A stretch of DNA of 64,000 bases. Origin: an uncultured Faecalicatena sp. Lineage in GTDB: Bacteria > Bacillota > Clostridia > Lachnospirales > Lachnospiraceae. Shown piece by piece: positions 26,903 through 34,861 of this stretch. The notes below the pieces were generated by a model that was not told where the DNA came from, made no database searches, and was given only the letters and a program-made list of their open reading frames with translations. Position numbers and translations under genes: made by a program. Every line of letters starts with the position of its first letter. Within the stretch, counting starts at the first letter, position 1. Location of the stretch: contig CABTYO010000010.1 in NCBI GenBank assembly GCA_902489075.1, positions 10,809 through 74,808 of the forward strand. The letters run 5' to 3'.

Positions 26903-28783
26903 ATGACATTTTATTATAGTATGAAGCAGATGTTCAGAAGCCCCTTAAAGAGTTTTCTGTTCTTCCTTCTGATCGGAGTGTCGGCATTTTTCGTGGTACT
27001 GGGCGGAAATCTTTTGTATATGACAATGGCTTCGACTAAGGAGTTCGAGAAGATCTATACAACCATAGGGACTGTAGAACAGACGAAAAAAGATGCGGGA
27101 ATGGTCAGATTCAGAAACGCATTTACAAATGAATATGATTATTTAAAGACATATAAATATGGGGAACGGGTGAAAGAAGATGTCCTGGATTTTAAAGGGG
27201 CAGATTATATCCTAAAGCCGAGACAGAGACCTTATTTTGGTGCGTACGTGGCGGATATGTATCAGGGCGTAGGACACGCGAACAATATCCAGGTAGAAGC
27301 GACCCTCATGGAGCCACCCACAGGACAGCCGGCAAAGATGAAGATTACGAGAGTTATGGAGGGATATGTCCAGGAAGGCGATATCATTTATATCCGTGAT
27401 TTGGAGAAGACAGATACAGAACCCACTCCGTTTGAGATGGGAAAGACCTATGTTATGCGGCTGGAGGGAGGCGGCTATACTGAGGGGCAGGAGATTGTGG
27501 ACGGCAAAGAAGTGAATGTATGGGCGGAGTACAGAATGTTCAATGGCATTCAGTCTTTACAATATACATTAGACGGGGAAAAAATCGATGATCCGTTAAG
27601 TGATGAGATTAGTAAGACATCTGATGAACTGCAGAGTGATATTGCCTGGGCGGATGAAGTGACAGAGGGATTTTATGACACGGAACGTGGAAAACGCTGG
27701 ATTGAGGCATCCAGGCAGCAGGATCTCACGGACCATCTGGTCTATGTACAGCCAACAGACGGTACAGATCTTTTAATGCCGTTTTACCGGAATGAGGTCG
27801 TGATTACAGAGGGGCGTGATATTACAGAAGAGGAGTACAAGAAGGGGGAAAAAGTCTGTCTGATTTCCGATATTTTAGCAATACAGCTTCGGAAGTCCCT
27901 GGGAGAACAGCTGACCCTTCCGCTTTACTATGCCGATTACGATAGTACTCCGGGGGATCTGTCGAGAACAGGAACTTATTACTTAAATGCAAAAGGGCAG
28001 GTCTATTCCATTTTCAATGAACAGGACTATCAGATTGTCGGAATCTATACAATCAAGGATCGTGGAGCAGCTTATTCAGCGGGTGGATCTTATGCAATAG
28101 AGAACCACGGAAAAGAAGTGGTGATTCCCTGGAATGCAGTGCCGGAAAATTCCTGGAAAGACAACATTGTTGCTTACGGGCGTATGATAGGAGCCAATAC
28201 CTCTTTCCAGATTCCAAATGGTTCGATCACGGAATTTGAAAAATTGTGGGAAAAACAGGGCATCGATGATATTAGAATTACATTTTATGACAAAGGGTAC
28301 AGCCAGATCAAGGATGGAATCGAAAGCAGGAAACTGATGTCCATCATCTTCCTGATCAGTGGATGCGTGATGGCGTTTATGATCTTACTGTTCTTCTCCA
28401 ACGTATTTATTACCGGACAGCAGAAGCGCATCGCGGTGGAGCGGATTCTGGGCAGGACGAAAAAACAATGTGCCGCATCAATTCTGACAGGACTGCTTGT
28501 GCTTGCAGCGGCAGGATGCATCGTGGGAAGCGTGGCAGGCTGGAAAGCAACAGGAATGGCAGCAAAGAAGGCGGACACGGAAATTGTATTTGATACGTCT
28601 TACAGTAATTCCTCGATTGCAGATGAGGAAAAGATCAAGGAAAAATGGATCCAGCCAGACATGGGAGTGGCGCTGGGGACAGGAGGCGCGCTGATCGTGG
28701 CAGCATTTTTGATCTCCTCGTGCTATATACGGGAAAATCTGAAAAAGGAGCCGCTGGAGCTGCTGGGGAGGATTGAGGAATAA
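26903..28783 (+). CDS. ABC transporter permease, FtsX family
   Basis: A permease of about 626 residues: one N-terminal membrane helix (about 18-42), a large extracytoplasmic domain of roughly 425 residues, and three C-terminal helices (about 480-505, 525-545, 590-612). This is the four-helix MacB-like layout, and it mirrors the membrane part of the MerR-fused permease, so the two likely form a heterodimer. ATG 26903 is chosen as it lies 8 bp after GTGAGGTGG; GTG at 26891 is an in-frame alternative. A terminator closes the operon. Confidence 0.88.
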   Translation: MTFYYSMKQMFRSPLKSFLFFLLIGVSAFFVVLGGNLLYMTMASTKEFEKIYTTIGTVEQTKKDAGMVRFRNAFTNEYDYLKTYKYGERVKEDVLDFKGADYILKPRQRPYFGAYVADMYQGVGHANNIQVEATLMEPPTGQPAKMKITRVMEGYVQEGDIIYIRDLEKTDTEPTPFEMGKTYVMRLEGGGYTEGQEIVDGKEVNVWAEYRMFNGIQSLQYTLDGEKIDDPLSDEISKTSDELQSDIAWADEVTEGFYDTERGKRWIEASRQQDLTDHLVYVQPTDGTDLLMPFYRNEVVITEGRDITEEEYKKGEKVCLISDILAIQLRKSLGEQLTLPLYYADYDSTPGDLSRTGTYYLNAKGQVYSIFNEQDYQIVGIYTIKDRGAAYSAGGSYAIENHGKEVVIPWNAVPENSWKDNIVAYGRMIGANTSFQIPNGSITEFEKLWEKQGIDDIRITFYDKGYSQIKDGIESRKLMSIIFLISGCVMAFMILLFFSNVFITGQQKRIAVERILGRTKKQCAASILTGLLVLAAAGCIVGSVAGWKATGMAAKKADTEIVFDTSYSNSSIADEEKIKEKWIQPDMGVALGTGGALIVAAFLISSCYIRENLKKEPLELLGRIEE

Positions 28784-28795
28784 AGGTATAATAAG

Positions 28796-28832
28796 AAGCC
28801 CATTGAGTCTTCATTGACCAGTGGGCTTTTTA
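28796..28832 (+). terminator. Terminator of the MerR-ABC operon
   Basis: AAGCCCATTG (28796-28805) pairs with CAGTGGGCTT (28819-28828) with one wobble, followed by T. It also lies at the 3' end of the convergent XRE gene. Confidence 0.75.
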
Positions 28833-29042
28833 AAATCTGTTGGAATCCGGAACATGTTCTAATATGTCAGTTATATCACATTCGAGTATATTTAAAAGCT
28901 TATCTATGGTTGAGGTATAAACTACCTTATTTTTCCGTAATCTGTCCAACTGTCCCTTACTTAGATTATAATCCCGTATTAACATATTTTGCGAGATGCC
29001 TTTCTTTTCAAGTGTAACCCAGAGCCTGTCATATTTTATCAT
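28830..29042 (-). CDS. Small XRE/Cro-type regulator (YozG-like)
   Basis: 70 residues, one helix-turn-helix domain of the short kind: LWVTLEKKGISQNMLIRDYNLSK-type first helices, then LDRLRKNKVVYTSTIDKLLNILECDITDIL. Start at 29042 has AGGAGA 8 bp upstream. Its A+T-rich composition fits the island. It is alone and convergent to the ABC operon; target unknown. Confidence 0.82.
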   Translation of the reverse strand: MIKYDRLWVTLEKKGISQNMLIRDYNLSKGQLDRLRKNKVVYTSTIDKLLNILECDITDILEHVPDSNRF

Positions 29043-29106
29043 AATTATCTTCTCCTAGTTTTCCCTTGCTTAAGATAATTATTACAGTAAAATAGACTAT
29101 TCAGAT

Positions 29107-29163
29107 ATGAAAATTTTTGAAGATGAAGCAGTAATAGACAAAATTTTGGAAAGAATAAATTAA
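29107..29163 (+). other. Possible 18-codon mini-ORF before a terminator
   Basis: An ATG at 29107 opens an 18-codon frame (MKIFEDEAV...) that ends 22 bp before a strong terminator. No ribosome site is visible. The terminator implies that something ends here; this may be the last trace of a lost gene. Confidence 0.2.
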
Positions 29164-29185
29164 AGATATTCTATTCTCTAGTAAG

Positions 29186-29229
29186 AATCAAAAGTCATCA
29201 TTAGATTAAGATGGTCTTTTGATTTTTTA
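29186..29229 (+). terminator. Orphan intrinsic terminator
   Basis: AATCAAAAG (29186-29194) pairs with CTTTTGATT (29216-29224), then TTTT. No convincing gene precedes it on the plus strand. Confidence 0.65.
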
Positions 29230-29385
29230 TTTTTATCAGGTTTTATTAAAGGTTTCATATTCAATGCTTGCTATCTAATAAATTTTTAAAATAATATATA
29301 AACTATATGCAATGTTTACTTACACAGATTATTAAAATATACCAGAACAAAAGTTACAATATATAAAGCAGAAAGGGGGGTTATT

Positions 29386-29610
29386 TTGGAAATTGATTAT
29401 AAAGCTTTGGGTAAAAGAATTAAAATATGCAGAATAAATCAAAATATGGCGCAGGAAAGGCTGGCTTATAAGGCGGGAATCACACCTACACATTGCAGTA
29501 ATATTGAAACTGGTTCTACAAAAGTAAGTCTTAATACTCTGGTGAATATTGCCAATGCTCTTTCCGTCAGCGTTGATGATATTTTATGTTATAAGCTTAA
29601 AATATTCTAA
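29386..29610 (+). CDS. Small XRE-family regulator
   Basis: A 74-residue Cro/CI helix-turn-helix protein (LGKRIKICRINQNMAQERLAYKAGITPTHCSNIE with the usual LNTLVNIANALSVSVDDIL end). It uses a TTG start at 29386 following AAAGGGGGG. This type often controls neighbouring mobile or defence genes. The Septu-like pair starts 280 bp downstream on the same strand, behind a hairpin and an 18-bp palindrome that could be an operator. Confidence 0.82.
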   Translation: MEIDYKALGKRIKICRINQNMAQERLAYKAGITPTHCSNIETGSTKVSLNTLVNIANALSVSVDDILCYKLKIF

Positions 29611-29630
29611 AGAAAAAGTTTTCAACTAAG

Positions 29631-29665
29631 ATCAGGGAAAAAGGTATACACTTTTTTACCCTGAT
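29631..29665. terminator. Hairpin after the XRE gene, GGGAAAAAG type
   Basis: ATCAGGG (29631-29637) pairs with CCCTGAT (29659-29665); the middle (AAAAAGGTATAC, then CTTTTTT) is itself nearly self-complementary. The layout recalls the hairpins at 31812 and 34236. Confidence 0.65.
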
Positions 29666-29795
29666 TAATTTTATGCTTCTGCCTTCATAACAAAATTCTG
29701 CCTGGGGGCATTAATGAAAGTATTAGCAGGATAAACTTCTGGGTGGAAATTTTTGCAGTTCATACAGTAACTATTTTCTAACTCTTTTAGTCCTG

Positions 29796-29855
29796 TGCAC
29801 ATATTTATGTGCATAAACATTTGCTGTTGTTGCAAGAGGAAAATAAGGGTATAAT
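29796..29855 (+). promoter_or_regulatory. Promoter and palindromic operator of the Septu-like pair
   Basis: TTGTTG (29827-29832), 17 bp, TATAAT (29850-29855) forms a good promoter 36 bp before the ATPase gene. Directly upstream lies an 18-bp palindrome at 29796-29813 (TGCACATA, two T, TATGTGCA). Confidence 0.6.
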
Positions 29856-29890
29856 ATAAAAACAGGATTCAACAGGAAGGTAGGTGCAGA

Positions 29891-31168
29891 ATGAAAATAA
29901 ATAGAATTTCGGCAGCAAATTTTAAAGTGTTTGAGCAGATGGAATTAGAACTGCAGGGAAAAAGTACGGTGATATTCGGAATTAATGGTACAGGGAAGTC
30001 GACAGTTTTAAGTATCATTAATTATTTGTTCCGTGTGTGGGTTAATCGTTTGAACCCTTCCCAGGGAAAAGCCTTTGAGAAAATGTCGGATGAAATCGTG
30101 CGAATTGGCACATCAGAATGTATTTTGAGAGCGGACATTGAGATGGAGGATGACACATATATTTTAGAGCGAAAATATAAAAAAAGTGCATCATTAAAGA
30201 AAAAGAGTCAGCTTACATATGATAAAAAGTTATATGCAGATTTTACTGAAAGCTTTATCAATCATTATCTGGAACAGGAGAAGTGCAACATTCCATTATT
30301 TGTAAATTATGGGACAAATCGCTCTGTGCTGGATATTCCCCTGCGCATACGCAATAAACATGAATTTGGTGTGATTTCTTCTCTGGATCGGGCCATTGAA
30401 AATGAACTGGATTTCCGAACATTTTTTGAATGGTTTCGTAATCAGGAGGATTTGGAAAATGAGATAAAGTTAGAGAGTGGGGATACTGCTTATGAGGATA
30501 TTATGCTTAGGTGTGTCAGGACAGCGGTTGAGACAATGCTGGAAGATGTGTCTGATTTGAAGGTGAAAAGGAATCCTCTCTGCATGAAGGTAAAAAAGAA
30601 CGGGAAGGAAATCAGGGTAGACCAGCTTTCCGATGGCGAAAAATGTACACTGGCATTGATTGGAGATTTGGCGAGAAGAATAGCGATTGCAAATCAATAT
30701 CGTATAAATCCTCTGGAGGGAGAGGGAGTCGTCTTGATTGATGAAATTGAACTTCATATGCATCCATCTTGGCAAAGAAAGGTGCTTCGCGTGTTAAAGC
30801 AAGTATTTCCTAACATTCAGTTTATTGTGACAACGCATTCACCACAAGTTTTAGGCGAAGCAGATGACAGTTATAGGATTGTTCTTCTTCAGGAAGAAAA
30901 AGGAACGTGCAGTATAAAGGAAATTTTAAGGATGGATGGTTATGACAGCAATATAATTTTGGAAGAGTATATGAATACCAATTCGAAAAATGAAGCTGTC
31001 AAAGAAAAAATCAGTAAGATAAACCATCTGATTTACGAAAAGAAGTATGAAGAGGCTGAAGATAAGATAGAAGAGCTGGTGTTGATTTCTGGAGATGATG
31101 ACCCAGAGGTGATAACAGCAAAAGGGTATTTACAAAGGAGCAAATGGCTGGATGAAAAGAATAAATAA
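29891..31168 (+). CDS. PtuA-like AAA ATPase of a Septu-type defence pair
   Basis: A 425-residue SMC/OLD-like ATPase. Walker A GINGTGKST is near residue 35, the ABC-type signature is LSDGEK near 245, Walker B VVLIDEIELHMHP near 280 and the H-loop TTHSPQVL near 316. The C-terminal 80 residues form a charged helical region. Such ATPases act with a small HNH nuclease in the Septu anti-phage system (PtuA/PtuB) and in some retrons. Here the HNH-type gene overlaps its end by 17 bp. No reverse transcriptase is present, so a stand-alone Septu system is the best reading. Confidence 0.8.
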   Translation: MKINRISAANFKVFEQMELELQGKSTVIFGINGTGKSTVLSIINYLFRVWVNRLNPSQGKAFEKMSDEIVRIGTSECILRADIEMEDDTYILERKYKKSASLKKKSQLTYDKKLYADFTESFINHYLEQEKCNIPLFVNYGTNRSVLDIPLRIRNKHEFGVISSLDRAIENELDFRTFFEWFRNQEDLENEIKLESGDTAYEDIMLRCVRTAVETMLEDVSDLKVKRNPLCMKVKKNGKEIRVDQLSDGEKCTLALIGDLARRIAIANQYRINPLEGEGVVLIDEIELHMHPSWQRKVLRVLKQVFPNIQFIVTTHSPQVLGEADDSYRIVLLQEEKGTCSIKEILRMDGYDSNIILEEYMNTNSKNEAVKEKISKINHLIYEKKYEEAEDKIEELVLISGDDDPEVITAKGYLQRSKWLDEKNK

Positions 31169-31751
31169 AGGAACAGAGCCAGAATTCTGGAAGGAGTTTA
31201 AAAGAAAACATCCTCAAATAAGCTACAGGGATTTAGGTCAAGTTAAAAAAGGGGCAGAAGTCAGACATAAGATGCGGGAACAGTTGATGAAGGAGCAGTA
31301 TTATCTTTGTTGCTACTGTTGTAGACAGATAGATGAGGAAAATTCTTTAAATGAACACATACGCCCGGAAGATCATTACCCGAATGAGACAATGGATTTT
31401 ATGAATCTGGTCGCATCCTGTAAGAGGGATATTGATTCGTGCGGACCTGGAAAGAAAAATAAGTATGACGAAGAGTTGTTCGTTTCTCCCTTAGATGAAG
31501 ATTGTGAAGAACATTTCATCTTTTTTCCAAATGGAGAGATGAGAGGGGGTACGGATAAAGGAAGATATACAGTGGATTTACTGGGCCTGGATTCTTACAA
31601 ACTGCGTCAGGCAAGAGCAGCTAAGTATAGAGTGTGCGATATGTGTGATAACGAACTCATTCAGTGGTATCTCGAACCACATGAAGGCAGGCTGGATGCC
31701 TTTCCTGATATGGTATCTTACTTTTATGAGAGGGGGTTTTTTACTAGGTAA
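31152..31751 (+). CDS. PtuB-like HNH-family nuclease (TIGR02646-like)
   Basis: A 199-residue protein with the features of the HNH partner proteins. Near residue 53 is a Cys-x-x-Cys pair (CCYCC), then NEHIRPEDHYP, which carries the expected His, and an asparagine in MNLVASC. A second Cys pair occurs near 174 (CDMCD). These would bind zinc and form the nuclease centre. The gene overlaps the ATPase gene, so the two are co-translated. Family knowledge points to nucleic-acid cleavage once the ATPase complex is triggered by phage. The exact HNH residues are slightly unusual (HIRPEDH in place of IEHFxPK). Confidence 0.75.
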   Translation: MKRINKGTEPEFWKEFKRKHPQISYRDLGQVKKGAEVRHKMREQLMKEQYYLCCYCCRQIDEENSLNEHIRPEDHYPNETMDFMNLVASCKRDIDSCGPGKKNKYDEELFVSPLDEDCEEHFIFFPNGEMRGGTDKGRYTVDLLGLDSYKLRQARAAKYRVCDMCDNELIQWYLEPHEGRLDAFPDMVSYFYERGFFTR

Positions 31752-31811
31752 AAGGGAAGATAAAGCTAATATGTTATAAGTTTAAACATTTAAAAGAAAA
31801 AGCTTCTAATG

Positions 31812-31853
31812 AAAAGAAGGGGTAAAAAGTGCGAACTTTTTAACCCTTCTTTT
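31812..31853. terminator. Bidirectional terminator between Septu-like and arsC genes
   Basis: 19-bp stem with a single mismatch (31812-31830 with 31835-31853; core GGTAAAAAGT). Convergent genes end on both sides. Nearly the same hairpin recurs at 34236. Confidence 0.85.
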
Positions 31854-32244
31854 GCCCCAGACAATTTTTCAATTCCAGTATTTTCTGGTGTATCGTTTCA
31901 ATCACTCTTAAAAACTCTTCATCACTCTTCCCAGTAGGATCATCCAGTCCCCAGTCTTCTCTATATTTACAGGGAAGATATGGGCAGTTCACGTTACATC
32001 CCATTGTAATAACAATATCGACAGGAGGGATATCAGACAGTAATTTGGAATACTGGGTCTGTTCCATATCGATCTTGTATAGTTCCTTCATCAGCCTTAC
32101 GGCATCCTGATTAATCTGCGGTTTGGTTTCTGTACCTGCGGAATAACTTTCGAAAACATCAGATGCAAGGTGCTTTCCCAATGCTTCTGCGATTTGGCTG
32201 CGGCAGGAATTGTGTACGCAGATAAAGGCTGCTTTAGGCTTCAT
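31840..32244 (-). CDS. arsC: Arsenate reductase, thioredoxin-coupled
   Basis: 134 residues of the low-molecular-weight phosphatase-like ArsC family, which reduces arsenate to arsenite using a Cys relay and thioredoxin. The P-loop CVHNSCR places the nucleophile at Cys9 and Arg15; the relay cysteines are Cys83 and Cys87 or Cys92 in CNVNCPYLPC; the acidic DDPTG loop follows. It overlaps by 11 bp a 43-residue hydrophobic protein upstream. No ArsR, ArsB or Acr3 gene is present in the window, so the resistance set is incomplete here. Confidence 0.9.
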   Translation of the reverse strand: MKPKAAFICVHNSCRSQIAEALGKHLASDVFESYSAGTETKPQINQDAVRLMKELYKIDMEQTQYSKLLSDIPPVDIVITMGCNVNCPYLPCKYREDWGLDDPTGKSDEEFLRVIETIHQKILELKNCLGQKKG

Positions 32245-32365
32245 TTTTAGCCCACTCCATTAACTTCTTCCAGGGATCACCAAAGTCAAAGCCGATAATC
32301 CAACAAAATGCAAAATAGTATAGAAGACTTAATGAAGCAGCCAAAATAAGTTTTATAATTTTCAT
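32234..32365 (-). CDS. 43-residue small membrane protein upstream of arsC
   Basis: A short gene with ATG at 32365 and a GGAG site 8-9 bp upstream. The product has a Lys-flanked hydrophobic stretch (LILAASLSLLYYFAFCWIIG) and then a soluble tail with Asp-Pro-Trp-Lys-Lys. Its last four codons overlap the arsC start, a common sign of coupled translation. No family recognised. It may be a leader peptide, a small partner of arsenite export, or the shortened end of a lost permease. Confidence 0.6.
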   Translation of the reverse strand: MKIIKLILAASLSLLYYFAFCWIIGFDFGDPWKKLMEWAKNEA

Positions 32366-32555
32366 AAAGTTTTCTCCATGTTCATAGATTTAGAATATTT
32401 CTTAAGTCTTATTATATGGAATAATCTGTAGAAGTACAATCACAAAAAGGAAAATTACATAAATGGAAAAGAATTGCATGTCTTTTCGTATTCGGGTATA
32501 CTGAATACATGATAAGTGGAGTAGATCTTATGGTGAACGAAGGGAGCAGATTATT

Positions 32556-34154
32556 GTGAAAACATTTAATACGACTGGGTGCTGTATCCCTGACATGCAT
32601 TATATGGTTAATATAGAAGATAAGCTGCAGAAAATAAAACAACTCGTGGATCGTGGCGCCTATTTTGTAATCAATCGTGCCAGACAGTATGGAAAGACGA
32701 CAACACTGGGCCTGCTAAAGACCCATCTGGAGGATCACTATCTGGTTGTATTTCTGGATTTTCAGATGATGAGTAATGGCGATTTTCGTGATGAAGAGAC
32801 TTTTGTGAACTCTTTTGTAGATATTTTTCTGGATACGGTCAGAAGTAATGCAATGATGGAAAACGGGTTATCAGCAGAATTACTTTTGGAATTAGAAAGT
32901 GCGGAGAAGGCAGGGCATATCACAGGGTTAAGAAAATTATTCGGCTTTCTCAGCAGACTCTGCGGGACTGCAAAAAGGCCGGTTGTTCTTATGATTGATG
33001 AGGTGGACAGTGCTGCCAATAATCAGGTATTCTTGGATTTCCTTTCACAGCTGCGGGCATATTATCTGGCACGGAGTACGAAAGCCACTTTTCAGTCCGT
33101 TATCCTGGCAGGTGTGTATGACTTTAAGAATCTGAAATTGAAGCTGCGCCCGGAAACGGAGCATAAGTATAACAGCCTCTGGAATATTGCAGAACCTTTT
33201 GATGTGGATATGAGCTTTTCGGCGAATGCAATCGAAGGAATGCTGGAGGAATATGAGCGGGATCACCACACAGGCATGAATCCATCCCAGGTCGCAGAGT
33301 GTATCTATGGTTATACCTCTGGATATCCATTTCTGGTTTCCAGTATCTGTAAAGTGATTGAAGCTACTGTAAGTTCAGAAGAACGGTTCCAGAAGAATGA
33401 ATCGGCCTGGTCCAGGAGCGGAGTAGCGGAAGCGGTTAAGATGATTTTAAAAGCAAATAACATACCGCTATTTGAGACAATGATGAAGCAGCTGGAAAAT
33501 TATCCGATGCTGCGCACTTTGATTTCAGAGATTTTATATCAGGGAAAACAGATTCCTTTCAGCCCGGATGTAGAAGCAGTGAATATGGGAGTCATGTTCG
33601 GATTCCTGCAGGAAAAAGATGGTATGGTTGCAGTTGCGAATCGGATTTTTGAAATGCGGCTTTTAAATATGTTCATTTCAGAAGAGGCACTTGGTAGTGA
33701 ATCATATCAAGCCGGTCTGGCAGCTAAAAACCAGTTCATAAAAGATGGAAGGCTGAATATGGATCTGGTGTTGGAAAAGTTCGTGCAGCATTATACGGAT
33801 ATTTATACAAAGAATGATGAAAAGTTTCTTGAGAAACAGGGAAGAAAAATTTTCCTGCTGTATCTGAAACCAATCATTAATGGAACAGGAAATTATTATA
33901 TTGAGGCGGAGACAAGAGATTCCGGTCGGACAGACGTTGTCGTTGATTATCTGGGGCAGCAGTTTGTTATAGAATTAAAGATTTGGCATGGAGAAAAATA
34001 TAATGCTAGAGGAGAGAAGCAGTTAGCAGAGTATCTTGAAAAATTTCATTTAAATAAAGGATATATGCTGACATTTTCCTTTAATAAAAAGAAGCAGACC
34101 GGGATTCAGAATGTAAAGTATGGAAATAAAACATTTGTAGAAGCAGTCGTATAG
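32556..34154 (+). CDS. AAA-like ATPase with C-terminal PD-(D/E)XK nuclease domain
   Basis: A 532-residue protein starting with GTG at 32556. The N-terminal half is an AAA-like NTPase with a shortened P-loop (RARQYGKTTTL near residue 42) and a Walker B VVLMIDEVDS near 148. The C-terminal 110 residues carry the PD-(D/E)XK signature: Asp in SGRTDVVVDY and Glu-x-Lys in FVIELKIW near 472. Proteins of this kind are common, multi-copy and poorly understood in gut anaerobes; mobile or defence functions are suspected. It is monocistronic and closed by a 19-bp hairpin. The flanking arsC and arsC relic suggest it arrived by insertion between duplicated sequences. Confidence 0.78.
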   Translation: MKTFNTTGCCIPDMHYMVNIEDKLQKIKQLVDRGAYFVINRARQYGKTTTLGLLKTHLEDHYLVVFLDFQMMSNGDFRDEETFVNSFVDIFLDTVRSNAMMENGLSAELLLELESAEKAGHITGLRKLFGFLSRLCGTAKRPVVLMIDEVDSAANNQVFLDFLSQLRAYYLARSTKATFQSVILAGVYDFKNLKLKLRPETEHKYNSLWNIAEPFDVDMSFSANAIEGMLEEYERDHHTGMNPSQVAECIYGYTSGYPFLVSSICKVIEATVSSEERFQKNESAWSRSGVAEAVKMILKANNIPLFETMMKQLENYPMLRTLISEILYQGKQIPFSPDVEAVNMGVMFGFLQEKDGMVAVANRIFEMRLLNMFISEEALGSESYQAGLAAKNQFIKDGRLNMDLVLEKFVQHYTDIYTKNDEKFLEKQGRKIFLLYLKPIINGTGNYYIEAETRDSGRTDVVVDYLGQQFVIELKIWHGEKYNARGEKQLAEYLEKFHLNKGYMLTFSFNKKKQTGIQNVKYGNKTFVEAVV

Positions 34155-34235
34155 TATAGTTCCTTTTTTGGAATGAAAAAGACAGGCTTATTTATAAACA
34201 TTAGATAATGATATTGTTGAAATAAGATTCCAACG

Positions 34236-34277
34236 AAACGCAGGGGTAAAAAGTGCACACTTTTTACCCCTGCGTTT
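34236..34277. terminator. Perfect 19-bp hairpin after the AAA/nuclease gene
   Basis: 34236-34254 pairs perfectly with 34259-34277 around a GCAC loop (arm core GGGGTAAAAAGT). It matches the hairpin at 31812 and, like it, is followed by an arsC 3' end on the minus strand. Confidence 0.85.
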
Positions 34278-34366
34278 TGCTTCAGGCAATTCCTCGATCC
34301 CAGTATTTTTTAACAGATTTTTTCAATTATTTTTGAGAATTCTTCATCACTTTTTCCAGCAGGATC
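34278..34366 (-). pseudogene. Relic of an arsC 3' end
   Basis: Read on the minus strand this stretch gives DPAGKSDEEFSKIIEKI, a stop, then KILGSRNCLKQN, which aligns with the last 35 residues of the intact ArsC encoded at 31840-32244. The 5' part is missing. In another frame the upstream bases encode a hydrophobic stretch (LSIGAIVLLAVVFTILL) up to about 34430, perhaps the scar of a membrane gene. Hairpin and arsC tail together look like a segmental duplication. Confidence 0.7.
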
Positions 34367-34861
34367 GTAAAAACAACCGCTAGAAGTACAATCGCCCCTA
34401 TGGACAGCCGATTCGTCTTATTTTTTACATAATTACTAAATAATCTATAAAAAATACTAAAAAACTATAATACAAACTGCCTTAACTCTGCTAAGATAAA
34501 AGATACAAAAACAGGTGATTATAAAAAGATAAGCTTCCGCAGCTCCGTGAGGAATTTAAAAAGCACAGACAGAAGGCAGAGGCGTAGTTAAGAAATATAG
34601 AAAAACAGAGCAAATGGCATTGGACGGTTACGTTCCAGTGCCATTTGCTATACAACTTGAACGGGAGATGTCCCGGATTTCTAATCAGTTCGGCGTTATT
34701 CATGAGCCTGTAGTGCCATCGGGGATTAGTGGGATGGTAAAGATTTATATTTCAGAGTAAGAAAAAGTAAAATTAATATTTCTCAAATATCCAATAAACA
34801 ATTTATTAACATATGAAACGTAGAATAAGCCTATCAAATAAATAAAAGGAGAAAAACAGAT
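34367..34861. other. Gene-poor stretch with one imperfect hairpin
   Basis: Part of a 707-bp gap. Besides the arsC relic it holds an imperfect hairpin (34609-34624 with 34634-34649, arm AGCAAATGGCA) without a T-run, and short frames on both strands that look like shadows or decayed coding. No intact gene, promoter or RNA is recognised until the ribosome site AAAGGAG before 34862. Confidence 0.4.

Noticed and set aside
29107..29163. 18-codon frame as a real peptide gene or toxin
   Set aside because: There is no ribosome site and no known family; it is kept only as a low-confidence mark because a terminator follows.
29891..31751. Retron of the Ec78 type
   Set aside because: The ATPase and HNH partners are present, but there is no reverse transcriptase or msr/msd-like region next to them.
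32429..34394. Shared TAGAAGTACAATC as part of the arsC duplication
   Set aside because: A 13-bp match occurs near 32430 and at 34381, but the bases around it do not align, so it may be chance.
34491..34703. 70-codon minus-strand frame in the island gap
   Set aside because: It crosses an imperfect hairpin, has no ribosome site and has Cys/Ser-rich composition unlike real proteins here.
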